33,606 nucleotides of DNA from Megamonas sp. UBA1799 (GCA_002319815.1 DCFR01000056.1:1-33606); one strand, 5' to 3'. Counted from the stretch's first letter, positions 1-9,285 are shown. Notes: generated by a model not told the origin, from the letters alone. Numbers and translations: made by a program.

Positions 1-263
1 TTACGTACTACGTCAATTTTTTCCAATCTCGGAGAATGGACCGGGAACGTACGCTCAACGCCTACGCCATAAGAAACGCGGCGCACCGTGAAAGTCTCGC
101 GCACACCAGCGCCCTGACGACCAATAACGACGCCTTCAAACATCTGAATACGCTCGCGCGTACCCTCGACGACCTTTACGTGTACACGCACCGTATCACC
201 AGGGGCAAAGTCGGGAATATCCGAGCGGAGCTGTTCCTGTTCTAAAGCCTGAATAATGTTCAT
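1..263 (-). CDS. rplS: 50S ribosomal protein L19 (3' end outside window)
   Basis: L19 is a structural protein of the large ribosomal subunit at the 30S-50S interface. The 87 visible codons start MNIIQALEQEQLR and contain the family signatures PGDTVRVHVKVVEG, RIQMFEGVVIGRQG, FTVRRVSYGVGVERTFPVHSP and KIDVVR, which match Bacillus-type L19 closely. The ATG at 261-263 lies behind a good Shine-Dalgarno site (TAGGAGGAAC on the minus strand, 271-280). Roughly the last quarter of the protein lies beyond the left edge. It is the last gene after RNase G. In most Firmicutes known to me rplS follows trmD and RNase G precedes rplU, so this neighbourhood is not the usual one. Confidence 0.96.
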   Translation of the reverse strand, partial: MNIIQALEQEQLRSDIPDFAPGDTVRVHVKVVEGTRERIQMFEGVVIGRQGAGVRETFTVRRVSYGVGVERTFPVHSPRLEKIDVVR

Positions 264-321
264 TTATATTGTTCCTCCTATTTTCGATGTTCGTGGCAGA
301 TTGAAACAATCCATCCAGAGG

Positions 322-386
322 GCCGCCAACATACTTGGCCATCCTCATAAAAGCGAAAATGATACAACCCTGCTTTTACCAAAGCT
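322..386 (-). promoter_or_regulatory. Possible structured leader of rplS (L19 leader candidate)
   Basis: The 124-base gap between rng and rplS holds two small hairpins on the minus strand: GCTTT/AAAGC at 372-385 and GCCAA-GTATG-TTGGC at 325-339, inside a wider GGCC-bounded segment. Autoregulatory L19 leaders upstream of rplS are known in Firmicutes, so this is a reasonable place for one. I cannot match it to the Rfam consensus by eye, and no clear promoter was seen in the gap. Confidence 0.35.
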
Positions 387-387
387 G

Positions 388-1830
388 TTATTCGCCTTTT
401 TGCAGAATGGAATAGTTCTCCGGGTGAATATCCATGCGGGCCGTCAGCTGAATCGCCACGCCCAGCGCCTGTGACAGGTTATCAAGAAGACCGGACGCAC
501 GGATTGCTTTGGCGACCTGTTCATGGACCTCTACTTCATAGCCAAAAGGCGCATGTGATTTTGCCTCAATTCGCCGGATATCCCGACTAATATTAATGCA
601 CACGGTTTCCGGCGATTCAATCCGCCCCCGGCCATGACAATATGGACAATCGCTGTAAATAATACTTTCAAAATTTTGTCGGGATTTTTTGCGGGTGATT
701 TCTACCAGACCGAGCGAAGTAATGTCGACAATATTGGTCTTGGTCCGATCCCGTTTTACCTGTTCACGCATAAATTCCAGCAGGTTTTCCTTCTGCGCCG
801 CCGTATCCATATCAATAAAGTCAATCAAAATAATCCCGCCAATATCGCGCAGCCGGATCTGTTTCAAAATTTCTACTGCCGCTTCCATATTCGTATAATA
901 TACGGTGTCCGCTAAATTCGCCCGTCCTACATATTTACCTGTATTGACATCAATGACTGTAAGGGCTTCTGTTTTGTCAATCACAATGAATCCGCCGGAT
1001 TTCAATTCAACCGTACGGTCGCCCAGCTTTTCCAGTTCCTCATCAATATGATATTTTTTAAATAAAGGCGTCTTATCTTCATAAAGATGAACACGTTCCA
1101 TCAACTCGGGCGAGATATATTTTAGAAGATCCGCCACACGGCGATAAACGGCGGCATCGTCAAGAATCATCTGATCGACGGCTGTCGTTAAAGAATCCCT
1201 GACGATGCGGATAATCAGGTCAGCATCCCGATAAAGCAGCGCCGGCGCTGCCAGCACCTGATTGCGCGCCATCAAGGAATCCCAGAGGCGCGTCAAATAA
1301 TGCACATCATCCCGCAAAATTTCTTCACTTTGTCCGATGGCTGCGGTCCTCACAATTAACCCCATATCCGGCGGACAAATTTTTTCGGCAATTGCCTTCA
1401 GCCGATTCCGTTCAGCTTCATCTTCAATGCGCCGAGAAAGTCCAATATAAGCGGCCGTCGGCATTAAAACGACATTTCTTCCCGGCAGAGACAGATGCAT
1501 CGTCGCTCGCGGCCCTTTGGTACCGATTGCGTCTTTCACAATCTGAATAGGCAGATTCTGCCCAATGTGAATCCGAGAATGAACCGGCATGGACTGTACT
1601 GTGTCTGCCGGCATTCCATCGCCAATATAAAGAAATGCATTTTTTTCCGTGCCAATATCAACAAAAGCCGCCTGCATTCCCGGAAGCACATTTTGCACAT
1701 GCCCTTTATAAATATTTCCCACCAGATGAGAATGAGCCGGCCGTTCCACCTCAACCGCCAGCAGTTCATCATCCTCCAGCATTGCCATACGCGTTTCTTC
1801 GGGAACAATGTTGACCAAAATGGATTTCAT
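388..1830 (-). CDS. rng: Ribonuclease G (RNase E/G family)
   Basis: Single-strand-specific endoribonuclease that matures 16S rRNA and degrades mRNA. The 480 residues match RNase G in length. An S1-like RNA-binding domain covers about residues 35-120 (NIYKGHVQNVLPGMQAAFVDIG). The catalytic DNase I-like domain has the two metal-binding aspartates in VIDVNTGKYVG (D294) and LIDFIDM (D337). The zinc-link motif CPYCHGRGRI begins at residue 395 and joins subunits in this family. The long C-terminal scaffold of RNase E is absent, which favours RNase G. The start is an ATG with GGAG upstream, 17 bases after the DUF2344 gene, so the two are probably co-transcribed. Confidence 0.95.
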   Translation of the reverse strand: MKSILVNIVPEETRMAMLEDDELLAVEVERPAHSHLVGNIYKGHVQNVLPGMQAAFVDIGTEKNAFLYIGDGMPADTVQSMPVHSRIHIGQNLPIQIVKDAIGTKGPRATMHLSLPGRNVVLMPTAAYIGLSRRIEDEAERNRLKAIAEKICPPDMGLIVRTAAIGQSEEILRDDVHYLTRLWDSLMARNQVLAAPALLYRDADLIIRIVRDSLTTAVDQMILDDAAVYRRVADLLKYISPELMERVHLYEDKTPLFKKYHIDEELEKLGDRTVELKSGGFIVIDKTEALTVIDVNTGKYVGRANLADTVYYTNMEAAVEILKQIRLRDIGGIILIDFIDMDTAAQKENLLEFMREQVKRDRTKTNIVDITSLGLVEITRKKSRQNFESIIYSDCPYCHGRGRIESPETVCINISRDIRRIEAKSHAPFGYEVEVHEQVAKAIRASGLLDNLSQALGVAIQLTARMDIHPENYSILQKGE

Positions 1831-1847
1831 GGCATCATCTCCATGTT

Positions 1848-2531
1848 TTATATAAGTTCCATGGGTGTTTTCCCCTTGCTGAGAAGCGCCTGCCGATGAA
1901 TCACCGCCAACGATTCCTGAACGGGCAAACCAAAATTATGGCAAAGCAGCGCAAGTATTTCCCCCGGCTTAATACTGCCGGATGAGGTAATACGAATGTG
2001 CAGCAGCAAATGAACCGACTGCTCCGCTACATGAAGCGCTGCTTTCCCCTGCATATATTGCTTGACTTCAATTTCCCGGGTCTTTTTCGGAGTCACTCGG
2101 TGATAAACCACCTCCGGCGCCGCATTAAAAGCGTCCACCGCCTTTGCAGCATCTTCGGCATTTCCCTGCAAAGGAACCTCCACCGAATAAACTGCCTGAT
2201 CGACTTCCGCCATCAGCGCCGCATGCTTTCCCTCCACTGCTTTCAGCCGTTTCAGGCGCACGCCGGCCGGCAGCTGCGGCGCTAAACGCTCCGCAATCAC
2301 CGAGGGATCCAGCGGCTCCGACAGTTCCATATCCATATATTCCGCATCACTTGTAACCCCGACAGCCAACGCGGAAGCAAAAGCAATTTTCATATGCGGA
2401 TTAAACCCTTCGGAATAAGCTGCCGGCAGATGAGCCCGGCAGATAGCCCGCTGCATCAGCGCGGCATAATCCAGATGAGAAATGTAACGGATTTCATCAT
2501 CCTTCGTAATTTCCACACGATACTTAACCAT
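1848..2531 (-). CDS. DUF2344 / TIGR03936 family protein
   Basis: A 227-residue protein beginning MVKYRVEITKDDEIRYISHLD, typical of the DUF2344 (TIGR03936, radical SAM-linked) family. The family is regularly encoded next to, or fused to, TIGR03960 radical SAM proteins. No enzymatic activity is established to my knowledge. Here it overlaps the end of the radical SAM gene by 8 bases and precedes RNase G, so coupled translation and a shared role, possibly in RNA or ribosome maturation, are plausible. That role is inference from neighbours only. Confidence 0.85.
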   Translation of the reverse strand: MVKYRVEITKDDEIRYISHLDYAALMQRAICRAHLPAAYSEGFNPHMKIAFASALAVGVTSDAEYMDMELSEPLDPSVIAERLAPQLPAGVRLKRLKAVEGKHAALMAEVDQAVYSVEVPLQGNAEDAAKAVDAFNAAPEVVYHRVTPKKTREIEVKQYMQGKAALHVAEQSVHLLLHIRITSSGSIKPGEILALLCHNFGLPVQESLAVIHRQALLSKGKTPMELI

Positions 2532-4380
2532 TTGCCTGCCCCCAATCGACGATTTTGACCCCTAAGTTTGGACAAATGCCACAGGCATTACAGGCGCTGC
2601 GGCGGCAGTCGCCGGTCAACGATGCCTGCAATGCCTTTTGATACTCGCGCAGCAAAAACTCACGGCTAACGCCCGGCGTCGTATGCTCCCAGGGCAGCGG
2701 CTCCGTCAGCGGACGCTCACGCTCGCTATAAAAAGCGGGATCTATACGGCATTTTTCGAATGCCTGCGTCCAGGCCTCATAGCGGAACTGATCGGTCCAG
2801 CCGTCGAATTTCGCGCCCGCCTTCCACGCTTCATAAATGACTGCGCCCAGGCGGCGATCACCGCGCGCCAACGCGCCTTCCAGCAAGCTTACCCGGGCAT
2901 CATGATAGCTGAACTGAATCGACCGATCGCGAATATGCGCTTTCAGCAGCTGCTGTTTACGCTCAAACTCCGCCAAAGAATTTTGACCGAACCATTGAAA
3001 AGGCGTAAAGGCCTTCGGCACAAAGCAGGATACGCTGATATTTACTTTAACCCCGCGGCGGCCCTTGATTGCCGTATACCGATCCACAACTTTTTTCGCC
3101 AGTTCAGCAATGCCGATGATATCTTCATCCGTTTCGGTCGGCAAGCCCATCATGAAATAGAGCTTCACCGCTTTCCACCCCTGCCGATAAGCAGCCGATA
3201 CCGCTTCCAGCAGATTTTCTTCCGTAACACCCTTATTGATCACGTCGCGCAAGCGCTGTGTGCCAGCTTCCGGCGCAAATGTAAGCCCGCTCTTGCGCAC
3301 CTGCTGCATCTTGTGCGCCAACTCGATGGAAAAACTATCAATACGCAGTGACGGCAAAGAAAAGCTGACTTTTTCCTCCCGGAAATCCGCCAACAGCTGA
3401 TCAACCAATTCACCTAAATGAGAATAATCCGCCGAACTCAGTGATGTCAGCGACATCTCGTCATAACCGGTATTATCTACCAATTGCCGCGCCAGAGCGC
3501 GCAGCTTTTCCTCGCTGCGCTCGCGAACCGGCCGATAAGCGATTCCTGCCTGGCAAAAACGGCAGCCCCGGGTACAGCCGCGGAATAATTCCAGCATAAT
3601 CCGATTATGCACAATATCAATATAAGGCACTACCGGGTTTTCTGTAAAACGGACAGCGTCCATATCCTGAATCACTCTTTTATAAATCAGCGGACGCGCT
3701 TCTTTTTCCAGCGGTTGCCATTGAAGAAACGAACCGTCTTCGGCATACTCTGCCTGGTAAAAAGACGGCACATAAACACCGGCAATAGCAGCCGCCCGGC
3801 GTAAAAATCCGCGGCGTCCGCCATTGCGGCCCTGTTCCTTCCACGCAATGAACGCGTCTGCCAGCTCGCTCAAAACCTCTTCTCCCTCGCCGATCACAAA
3901 CAAATCGAAGAACTCCGCTACCGGTTCCGTATTATAAACACAGGGGCCGCCGCCGATCACAAAAGGCATATCTTCGCCCCGCTCTGCCGTCCGCAAAGGA
4001 ATTCCGGCCAGATCAAGCATATTCAGCACATTGGTATAGATCATCTCATACTGCAGGGAGAATCCCAGGAAATCAAACGCAGCAATCTCAGTAAAACTTT
4101 CCAGCGAAAACAGCGGCAAATGACGAGTCCTCATTTCCGCTTCCATATCTATCCAAGGCGTATAAACCCGCTCAGCTACGGTATCCTCTCGCTGATTCAA
4201 TACCTCATAAAGAATTTTTATCCCCAAATTGGACATGCCAACTTCATAAACATCCGGCATAGATAAAGCAAAGGTACACTTCATCGCCGCATGTTCCTTG
4301 TGCACCGCATTCCATTCCTGTCCTGTATAACGTGCTGGTTTGGCAACCGCCTGTAAAATATCTGGTGTCAATCTGACCAT
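2524..4380 (-). CDS. TIGR03960-family B12-binding-like radical SAM protein
   Basis: A 618-residue radical SAM enzyme of unknown substrate. An N-terminal part with cobalamin-binding-like character (about residues 30-170, including VIGGGPCVYN and FVIGEGEEVL) precedes the radical SAM core. The cluster-binding triad CTRGCRFC is at C269, C273 and C276, followed by the SAM-binding strands (FAPEAGTQRLR). The C-terminus carries a second cysteine group (C592, C597, C600, C603) that could hold another iron-sulfur cluster or zinc. The start ATG has GGAGG upstream, 18 bases after rodA. The constant partner is DUF2344, here overlapping by 8 bases. The family assignment is firm; the function is unknown. 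Confidence 0.88.
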   Translation of the reverse strand: MVRLTPDILQAVAKPARYTGQEWNAVHKEHAAMKCTFALSMPDVYEVGMSNLGIKILYEVLNQREDTVAERVYTPWIDMEAEMRTRHLPLFSLESFTEIAAFDFLGFSLQYEMIYTNVLNMLDLAGIPLRTAERGEDMPFVIGGGPCVYNTEPVAEFFDLFVIGEGEEVLSELADAFIAWKEQGRNGGRRGFLRRAAAIAGVYVPSFYQAEYAEDGSFLQWQPLEKEARPLIYKRVIQDMDAVRFTENPVVPYIDIVHNRIMLELFRGCTRGCRFCQAGIAYRPVRERSEEKLRALARQLVDNTGYDEMSLTSLSSADYSHLGELVDQLLADFREEKVSFSLPSLRIDSFSIELAHKMQQVRKSGLTFAPEAGTQRLRDVINKGVTEENLLEAVSAAYRQGWKAVKLYFMMGLPTETDEDIIGIAELAKKVVDRYTAIKGRRGVKVNISVSCFVPKAFTPFQWFGQNSLAEFERKQQLLKAHIRDRSIQFSYHDARVSLLEGALARGDRRLGAVIYEAWKAGAKFDGWTDQFRYEAWTQAFEKCRIDPAFYSERERPLTEPLPWEHTTPGVSREFLLREYQKALQASLTGDCRRSACNACGICPNLGVKIVDWGQANG

Positions 4381-4398
4381 GTATATTTTGTCCTCCGT

Positions 4399-5502
4399 TC
4401 AAAATAAAAGCTTCTGTTTTTTCATATGAATATTCAGCAGTATCGCAATCGCCATAATATTCGTCGTCAAAGAACTCACGCCGTAACTCATAAGCGGCAG
4501 CGGAATTCCAGTAACTGGCATAATTCCAGTCGTCATGCCCACATTGACCAGAACATGAAATCCCAGCATCGAAGTAATGCCAACGGCCAGCAGCATGCCA
4601 AAAGTATCACTGGCGTCACGAGCGATTTTAATCCCCCGCCACAGCAAAACCAAATACAGCAGGAGCAAAAAAGCAGCACCGACAAACCCCAATTCTTCGC
4701 CGACAACGGCAAAAATAAAATCCGTATGGTTTTCCGGCAGAAAGTTGAGCTGACTCTGTGTGCCGCCAAACAACCCCTTGCCGAAAAGCATGCCTGAGCC
4801 AATGGCAATCTTCGATTGGATAATATGATATCCTGACCCTAACGGATCGACGTTCGGATCAAGAAAAACCATAATGCGCATTTTTTGATAATCTTTAAGG
4901 AAATGCCATAAAATTGGCAAACAAGCCAGCCCGCCGGCAAAAATCCAGCCTAAAAGTTTCAGATTCACCCCGCAGGCAAAAATCATACCGAAAAAGATCG
5001 CCATAAAAACCAGCGATGTGCCTAAATCCGGCTGCTTCATAACCAGCAAAAACGGAATACCCACATACGCCGCAATCGGCAGTAGATCATGAACGGTATT
5101 CAGCTTGCCGATTTTATCCTCCAGCAGCGCCGCGAGGGAAACGATCATGATCAGCTTGGAAAACTCGGACGGCTGAATAGTAACCGGCCCCAGCTGTATC
5201 CATCGCTGCGCCCCCAGCGCTGAATGCCCCAGAAACATAACGGCCAAAAGCATAATAAGATTAAAAATGTACAGCCGGTTTCCATAACGCTGCAACATTT
5301 TATAATCAAAATTCATCAGGAAAAATGCCAAAGCGCAGTTCAGTAATGCAAAAAGTCCCTGCCGCTGTACAAACCAGTAACGCTGCCCGCTCGGCGCATT
5401 CACATGCGTGGCGCTGCCAATAATTACAAGACTCATGAGAATAATTGCCAGCGTGGCAGCAATTAACGTGAAATCCATGCGTCTCAGCCATCTTTTATTC
5501 AT
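4399..5502 (-). CDS. rodA: Rod-shape SEDS peptidoglycan glycosyltransferase RodA
   Basis: A 367-residue polytopic membrane protein of the SEDS family (FtsW/RodA/SpoVE), which polymerises lipid II during cell elongation together with PBP2. About ten hydrophobic segments are visible. Family motifs are GAQRWIQLG, IQPSEFSKL, the extracellular LPENHTDFIFAVVGEE loop with the conserved Asp, and PVTGIPLPLMSYG near the C-terminus. Assignment to RodA rather than FtsW rests on its place beside minCDE and mreBCD-mrdA. The ATG lies behind GGGGG. It follows the minE terminator and has its own promoter, so it heads the rodA-radical SAM-DUF2344-rng transcription unit. Confidence 0.93.
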   Translation of the reverse strand: MNKRWLRRMDFTLIAATLAIILMSLVIIGSATHVNAPSGQRYWFVQRQGLFALLNCALAFFLMNFDYKMLQRYGNRLYIFNLIMLLAVMFLGHSALGAQRWIQLGPVTIQPSEFSKLIMIVSLAALLEDKIGKLNTVHDLLPIAAYVGIPFLLVMKQPDLGTSLVFMAIFFGMIFACGVNLKLLGWIFAGGLACLPILWHFLKDYQKMRIMVFLDPNVDPLGSGYHIIQSKIAIGSGMLFGKGLFGGTQSQLNFLPENHTDFIFAVVGEELGFVGAAFLLLLYLVLLWRGIKIARDASDTFGMLLAVGITSMLGFHVLVNVGMTTGIMPVTGIPLPLMSYGVSSLTTNIMAIAILLNIHMKKQKLLF

Positions 5503-5559
5503 ATATATCCCCCTGCTACGATCACCTTTTGCATTTGCCCCGACTTCTTATATTTTCAT

Positions 5560-5588
5560 ATCATATCACGAAGCTATCGAAAGAACAA
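5560..5588 (-). promoter_or_regulatory. Promoter of the rodA operon
   Basis: On the minus strand a -35 hexamer TTGTTC (5583-5588) and a -10 hexamer TATGAT (5560-5565) are separated by exactly 17 bases, just downstream of the minE terminator and about 55 bases before the rodA start. This supports independent transcription of rodA. Confidence 0.6.
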
Positions 5589-5602
5589 TGCAACGAATTG
5601 AC

Positions 5603-5629
5603 AAAAAGAAAACCGGCGCTGTGCGCCGG
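5603..5629 (-). terminator. Rho-independent terminator after minE
   Basis: On the minus strand CCGGCGC-ACA-GCGCCGG forms a 7-bp, all-GC stem (5613-5629) followed by a T-rich run (TTTTCTTTTTG). It lies 7 bases past the minE stop, so the mre-min transcript should end here. Confidence 0.9.
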
Positions 5630-5636
5630 CCCGCCT

Positions 5637-5915
5637 TCAATGTTTCTTATCGGAACCATGCTTCATGTTATGTACCGGAATATTTGCAACTAAAGCAACA
5701 GAATCCGCATCATTTGCCAGGGAGATTTCCATTTCATTCTGGTCAATTTCCATATAATTGGAAATCACCTTGATGATATCATTTTTTAAATGCTCCATTA
5801 CCTCGGGCGAGACATTGGCCCGATCATGAATTAAAACGACTTTTAGCCGGTCATGTGCAATCTGTTGTGATGACTTGTCCGTTTTTCCAAAAATTTTCAT
5901 AAGTGCCTCGAGCAT
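5637..5915 (-). CDS. minE: Cell division topological specificity factor MinE
   Basis: MinE stimulates MinD ATPase and drives pole-to-pole oscillation that keeps the septum at mid-cell. The 92 residues contain the anti-MinCD amphipathic N-terminus (LEALMKIFGK), the DRLKVVLIHDRANVSPEVMEHLKNDI-type core and the dimerising IEISLAND-like segment (MEISLAND). The ATG at 5913-5915 was preferred to the GTG one codon upstream because it sits 7 bases from AAGGAGG. It follows minD by 12 bases and ends the min unit. Confidence 0.95.
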   Translation of the reverse strand: MLEALMKIFGKTDKSSQQIAHDRLKVVLIHDRANVSPEVMEHLKNDIIKVISNYMEIDQNEMEISLANDADSVALVANIPVHNMKHGSDKKH

Positions 5916-5927
5916 CACAATTCCTCC

Positions 5928-6713
5928 TTAATGACCAAATACATGCTTAAGTCTGGTAAAAAAACCTTCTGTAGGAAATTCCATGAAAGAAATCTTTTCT
6001 CCACACATACGACCGACGATATTGCGGTAAGCTTGCCCCGCTTGGGAACTATCCCATTCAACAACCGGTACGCCGCGATTCGCTGAATCGACTACTTTTT
6101 CATCATCGGGAACCTGGCCGATGCACTCAATTGACAAAATATCATCAATAGAGGTCATATCCAGCATTGTCCCTTCTTTCACCATCTGGGGCCGTATGCG
6201 ATTCACGATCAGCTTGATTTCCTTGTGTTCCGCCTGCAGCCGGCCAATGATTTTATCGGCGTCACGAACCGCTGATATTTCCGGCATAGTCACCACAATC
6301 GCCCAGTCCGCACCAATAATAGCCGTCTGAAATCCCTGTTCAATTCCAGCCGGACAGTCAATCAAAATATAATCAAAATCATTGCGCATCTGCGCGATTA
6401 ACTCTGCCATCTGCTCGGGATTAATAGCGGTTTTATCTGCTACCTGTGACGTCGGCAACAGGAAAAGATTTGTATATTTTTTATGCCGGACCAAAGCCTG
6501 TTCATAGGTCGCGCGCTTCTGAATAACATCGACCAGCGTATAAACAATCCGCCGCTCCAATCCCAACAGCAAATCCAGATTACGCAATCCCGTATCTGTA
6601 TCAATCAAAACAACTTTTTTACCCCGCATTGCCAGACCAACACCCAAATTAGCCGTTGTCGTTGTCTTGCCCACGCCGCCTTTACCTGAAGTGATTACGA
6701 TTACTTCGCTCAT
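5928..6713 (-). CDS. minD: Septum site-determining ATPase MinD
   Basis: Membrane-associated ParA/MinD-type ATPase that recruits MinC and is displaced by MinE. The deviant Walker A motif GKGGVGKTTT is at residues 10-19, with DTDTGLRNLD (switch) and ILIDCPAGIEQGF (Walker B region) following. The C-terminal amphipathic membrane-targeting helix (FFTRLKHVFGH) is present. The length of 261 residues is typical. It is 11 bases downstream of minC. Confidence 0.97.
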   Translation of the reverse strand: MSEVIVITSGKGGVGKTTTTANLGVGLAMRGKKVVLIDTDTGLRNLDLLLGLERRIVYTLVDVIQKRATYEQALVRHKKYTNLFLLPTSQVADKTAINPEQMAELIAQMRNDFDYILIDCPAGIEQGFQTAIIGADWAIVVTMPEISAVRDADKIIGRLQAEHKEIKLIVNRIRPQMVKEGTMLDMTSIDDILSIECIGQVPDDEKVVDSANRGVPVVEWDSSQAGQAYRNIVGRMCGEKISFMEFPTEGFFTRLKHVFGH

Positions 6714-6724
6714 CGGTGAACATC

Positions 6725-7378
6725 CTACCTTTCTATCGGTTCAATAATGATTTGTCCGTCTTTAATGGATGCCCGCTCCGCACAATCTGGCTTCTCAATC
6801 TGGTCCGGAGCCTGTGCAATCAATCCGGCAATCCGGATCTGCACCGGCATTAAATGATCCGCAATAACAAAAGCGCTCGTATCACCATACGCACCGGCAT
6901 GGACAATACCCCGGCACGTCCCGCGGATATCAATGCTGCCGCCCGCAACAATCTCGGCCCCGGGATTTACATTACCACAAATGAGAACGGCCCCCTGACT
7001 CGTCACTTCCTGCCCGCTGCGTACCGTCCGGTTAACGACCGTCATATTCTGTGTCAGACCGGTGTCCGCAGCCGCTGCAGTGATAGGCTGCTGCGGCTCT
7101 GCCGCTGTTTCTGCAACCGTTTCCGCCGCTGCCGGCTCATTGTCAGCAATGCGAAAAATAACCCCATATTGATGAAATAACTTCATGAGCTTTGCGGTAT
7201 CTTCCTCATTTAAAACACCGGGAAGAACCTGAATAACCGTGCCGCGCCGGAAAAAGTTAGAACCAGATTCCAGTTTGGTCCGGATATCCTGTTCAATCGC
7301 TGCAAAGTCCGCTGTTGTATCCAGAACCAGCACCAACCCAGAACGACTGCCTTTAAACTTTACAATTTCTTCACTCAT
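6725..7378 (-). CDS. minC: Septum site-determining protein MinC
   Basis: MinC antagonises FtsZ polymerisation away from mid-cell. The 217 residues show an N-terminal FtsZ-inhibiting domain (about 1-95), a linker rich in Ala, Glu, Thr and Pro, and the C-terminal beta-helix domain that binds MinD. The latter contains the family signatures RSGQEV, GNVNPGAEIVAGGSI and RGIVHAGAYG. The ribosome binding site is modest (GGGGT). The 83-base gap from mrdA contains no clear terminator, so read-through from mreB is likely. Confidence 0.95.
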   Translation of the reverse strand: MSEEIVKFKGSRSGLVLVLDTTADFAAIEQDIRTKLESGSNFFRRGTVIQVLPGVLNEEDTAKLMKLFHQYGVIFRIADNEPAAAETVAETAAEPQQPITAAAADTGLTQNMTVVNRTVRSGQEVTSQGAVLICGNVNPGAEIVAGGSIDIRGTCRGIVHAGAYGDTSAFVIADHLMPVQIRIAGLIAQAPDQIEKPDCAERASIKDGQIIIEPIER

Positions 7379-7461
7379 AGCTACCCCGCTTCATCTTTTG
7401 CAATTTACTTTTATATAAGTTCGCGATTTTCCAATAAAATCCTGCCAAATTTTTAAAAAGG

Positions 7462-9285
7462 TTACGGTTGTTTTTCACTGGTCTCTGCAGCAGCATTTCC
7501 TGTGTTGCTCGGTGCCGCTGCCGGCGTATCCAGACCGAACGCTGCTTCCAGAATTTTTTTACCAATTGGCGCCGCCGACTGCGAACCATAGCCGCCCTGT
7601 TCCACGACAACCGCTACTACTACATTGGGATCACTAAACGGTCCATAAGCCACAAACCAGCCATGATCACGACCATGCGGATTTTCTGCCGTACCCGTTT
7701 TACCGGCAATATCCACGGGAAAATTCGCGCCGAATACCGTAGAGGCCGTTCCGTATTTTGTAACGTCACGCAGACCAATCTGTACCAATCGGATGACGGA
7801 CGGGTCAACGTCGAGCTTTGAAAGCAACACTGGCGAAAAAGATTTGACCGTCTTTCCGTCCGGACCAACAATCCGCTGCACCAGGTACGGCTGAAATCTT
7901 TTACCATTAGCGGCAATCTCACCCATAACCATCGCTGCCTGAATCGGCGTTACCAGATTAAACCCCTGCCCAATTGCAGCATCCAAGGTTTCCGAAATAT
8001 ACCAATCATCTTTAAAAACTTTTTCTTTATAACGCCGATTGGCAACCAGCCCTTCGGCTTCATAAGGCAGGTTAATACCAGTTTTCGCACCAAGTCCAAA
8101 CATGCGCGCATAACGTTCCAGCGTGTCAATCCCCAGTCGGTAGCCCATCTCATAAAAGTACACGTTATCCGAATGCGCCATGGCTTCAGTAAAATCAATC
8201 CAACCCAGCGCCTCGCCCTCAGAATTCCCTTTGTCGCCAATCCAGTAATGGCCGCTGTCAAAAATCTTTTCCGACGGAGTAACTTTCCCCTCCGTCAGGG
8301 CAGCGGTACCCGTGACGATTTTAAATGTAGATCCCGGCGGATACTCGCCGGTAATCGCCTTATTATCCATTGGATAATAAGGATTTTCGTTGATTTTTTT
8401 CCAATCCTTTTCCGAAATGCCATGGGCAAATAAATTGGGATCAAACGCCGGGCGGCTGACCAACGCCAGCACCTCTCCGGTCTGCGGATTCATCACAACA
8501 GCAGCCGCCGCTTTGGCGCCAACGATTTTCAACTGATCATCCACCGCTTTTTCCGCCACGGCCTGAATATGCTCATCAATCGTCAAAACCAAATCGTTTC
8601 CTGGTATAGGATCTTTACGACCCAGAATCTGCACCGGCTTGCCAGTTACATCAACTTCTCCCTGCTCCCCGCCATTACGGCCGCGCAGTTCCTGATCATA
8701 GACACGTTCCAGTCCAAACTTACCGATGATATCGCCAGTTTTATAGCCTTCATCCTTACGTTTTTCCAGCTCTTCATCGTTAATCTCACTAACATAACCA
8801 AACGTATGGGCGGCCTGCTCTTTGTACAAATAATTGCGAATCGGCTGCACCTCAATGACGACTCCCGGATAGGAGCTCTTTTGCTCTTCGATAATCGTCA
8901 GGATTTCCGGTCCGACATCATTTTTGATTCGAATCGGATCAAACCCGCTGTGCGCCTTAATCTTGGTCTGAATGTCACTGACCGGCACATGCAGCAACGC
9001 CGACAGCCGCGCCACGACGTCTTCGGATATAGGTGCGGTGAGCGGCAGTAAAGAAACCGTAAATCCCGGACGGTTCGTAACCAATATTTCGCCATTACGG
9101 TCATAAAAAGTACCGCGCGGTGCCATCGCCGGGATCAAGCGTATCCGATTGCCATCTGCCAGCCGGGCATAATAGTCGCCCTCATACACCTGCAAATATC
9201 CGATACGGCTGATCAATATGGCAACAATCACAACAATCAGGCCGCCTAAAACCTTGAGCCGCCCCTCAAAATCATTCACAACCAC
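7462..9285 (-). CDS. mrdA: Penicillin-binding protein 2, elongasome transpeptidase
   Basis: Class B PBP that cross-links side-wall peptidoglycan as the partner of RodA. One N-terminal membrane anchor (residues about 10-30) is followed by the PBP dimerisation domain and a transpeptidase domain. In the numbering of the chosen start the active site motifs are SxxK in PPGSTFK (Ser about 319), SDN (about 372) and KTGT (about 529). The start is the GTG at 9283-9285: it lies 6 bases after GGGGAG, whereas the open frame could begin at a TTG 24 bases upstream with no such site. The product has 607 residues and an Ala/Pro/Thr-rich tail. It follows mreD across a short inverted repeat. Confidence 0.94.
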   Translation of the reverse strand: MVVNDFEGRLKVLGGLIVVIVAILISRIGYLQVYEGDYYARLADGNRIRLIPAMAPRGTFYDRNGEILVTNRPGFTVSLLPLTAPISEDVVARLSALLHVPVSDIQTKIKAHSGFDPIRIKNDVGPEILTIIEEQKSSYPGVVIEVQPIRNYLYKEQAAHTFGYVSEINDEELEKRKDEGYKTGDIIGKFGLERVYDQELRGRNGGEQGEVDVTGKPVQILGRKDPIPGNDLVLTIDEHIQAVAEKAVDDQLKIVGAKAAAAVVMNPQTGEVLALVSRPAFDPNLFAHGISEKDWKKINENPYYPMDNKAITGEYPPGSTFKIVTGTAALTEGKVTPSEKIFDSGHYWIGDKGNSEGEALGWIDFTEAMAHSDNVYFYEMGYRLGIDTLERYARMFGLGAKTGINLPYEAEGLVANRRYKEKVFKDDWYISETLDAAIGQGFNLVTPIQAAMVMGEIAANGKRFQPYLVQRIVGPDGKTVKSFSPVLLSKLDVDPSVIRLVQIGLRDVTKYGTASTVFGANFPVDIAGKTGTAENPHGRDHGWFVAYGPFSDPNVVVAVVVEQGGYGSQSAAPIGKKILEAAFGLDTPAAAPSNTGNAAAETSEKQP

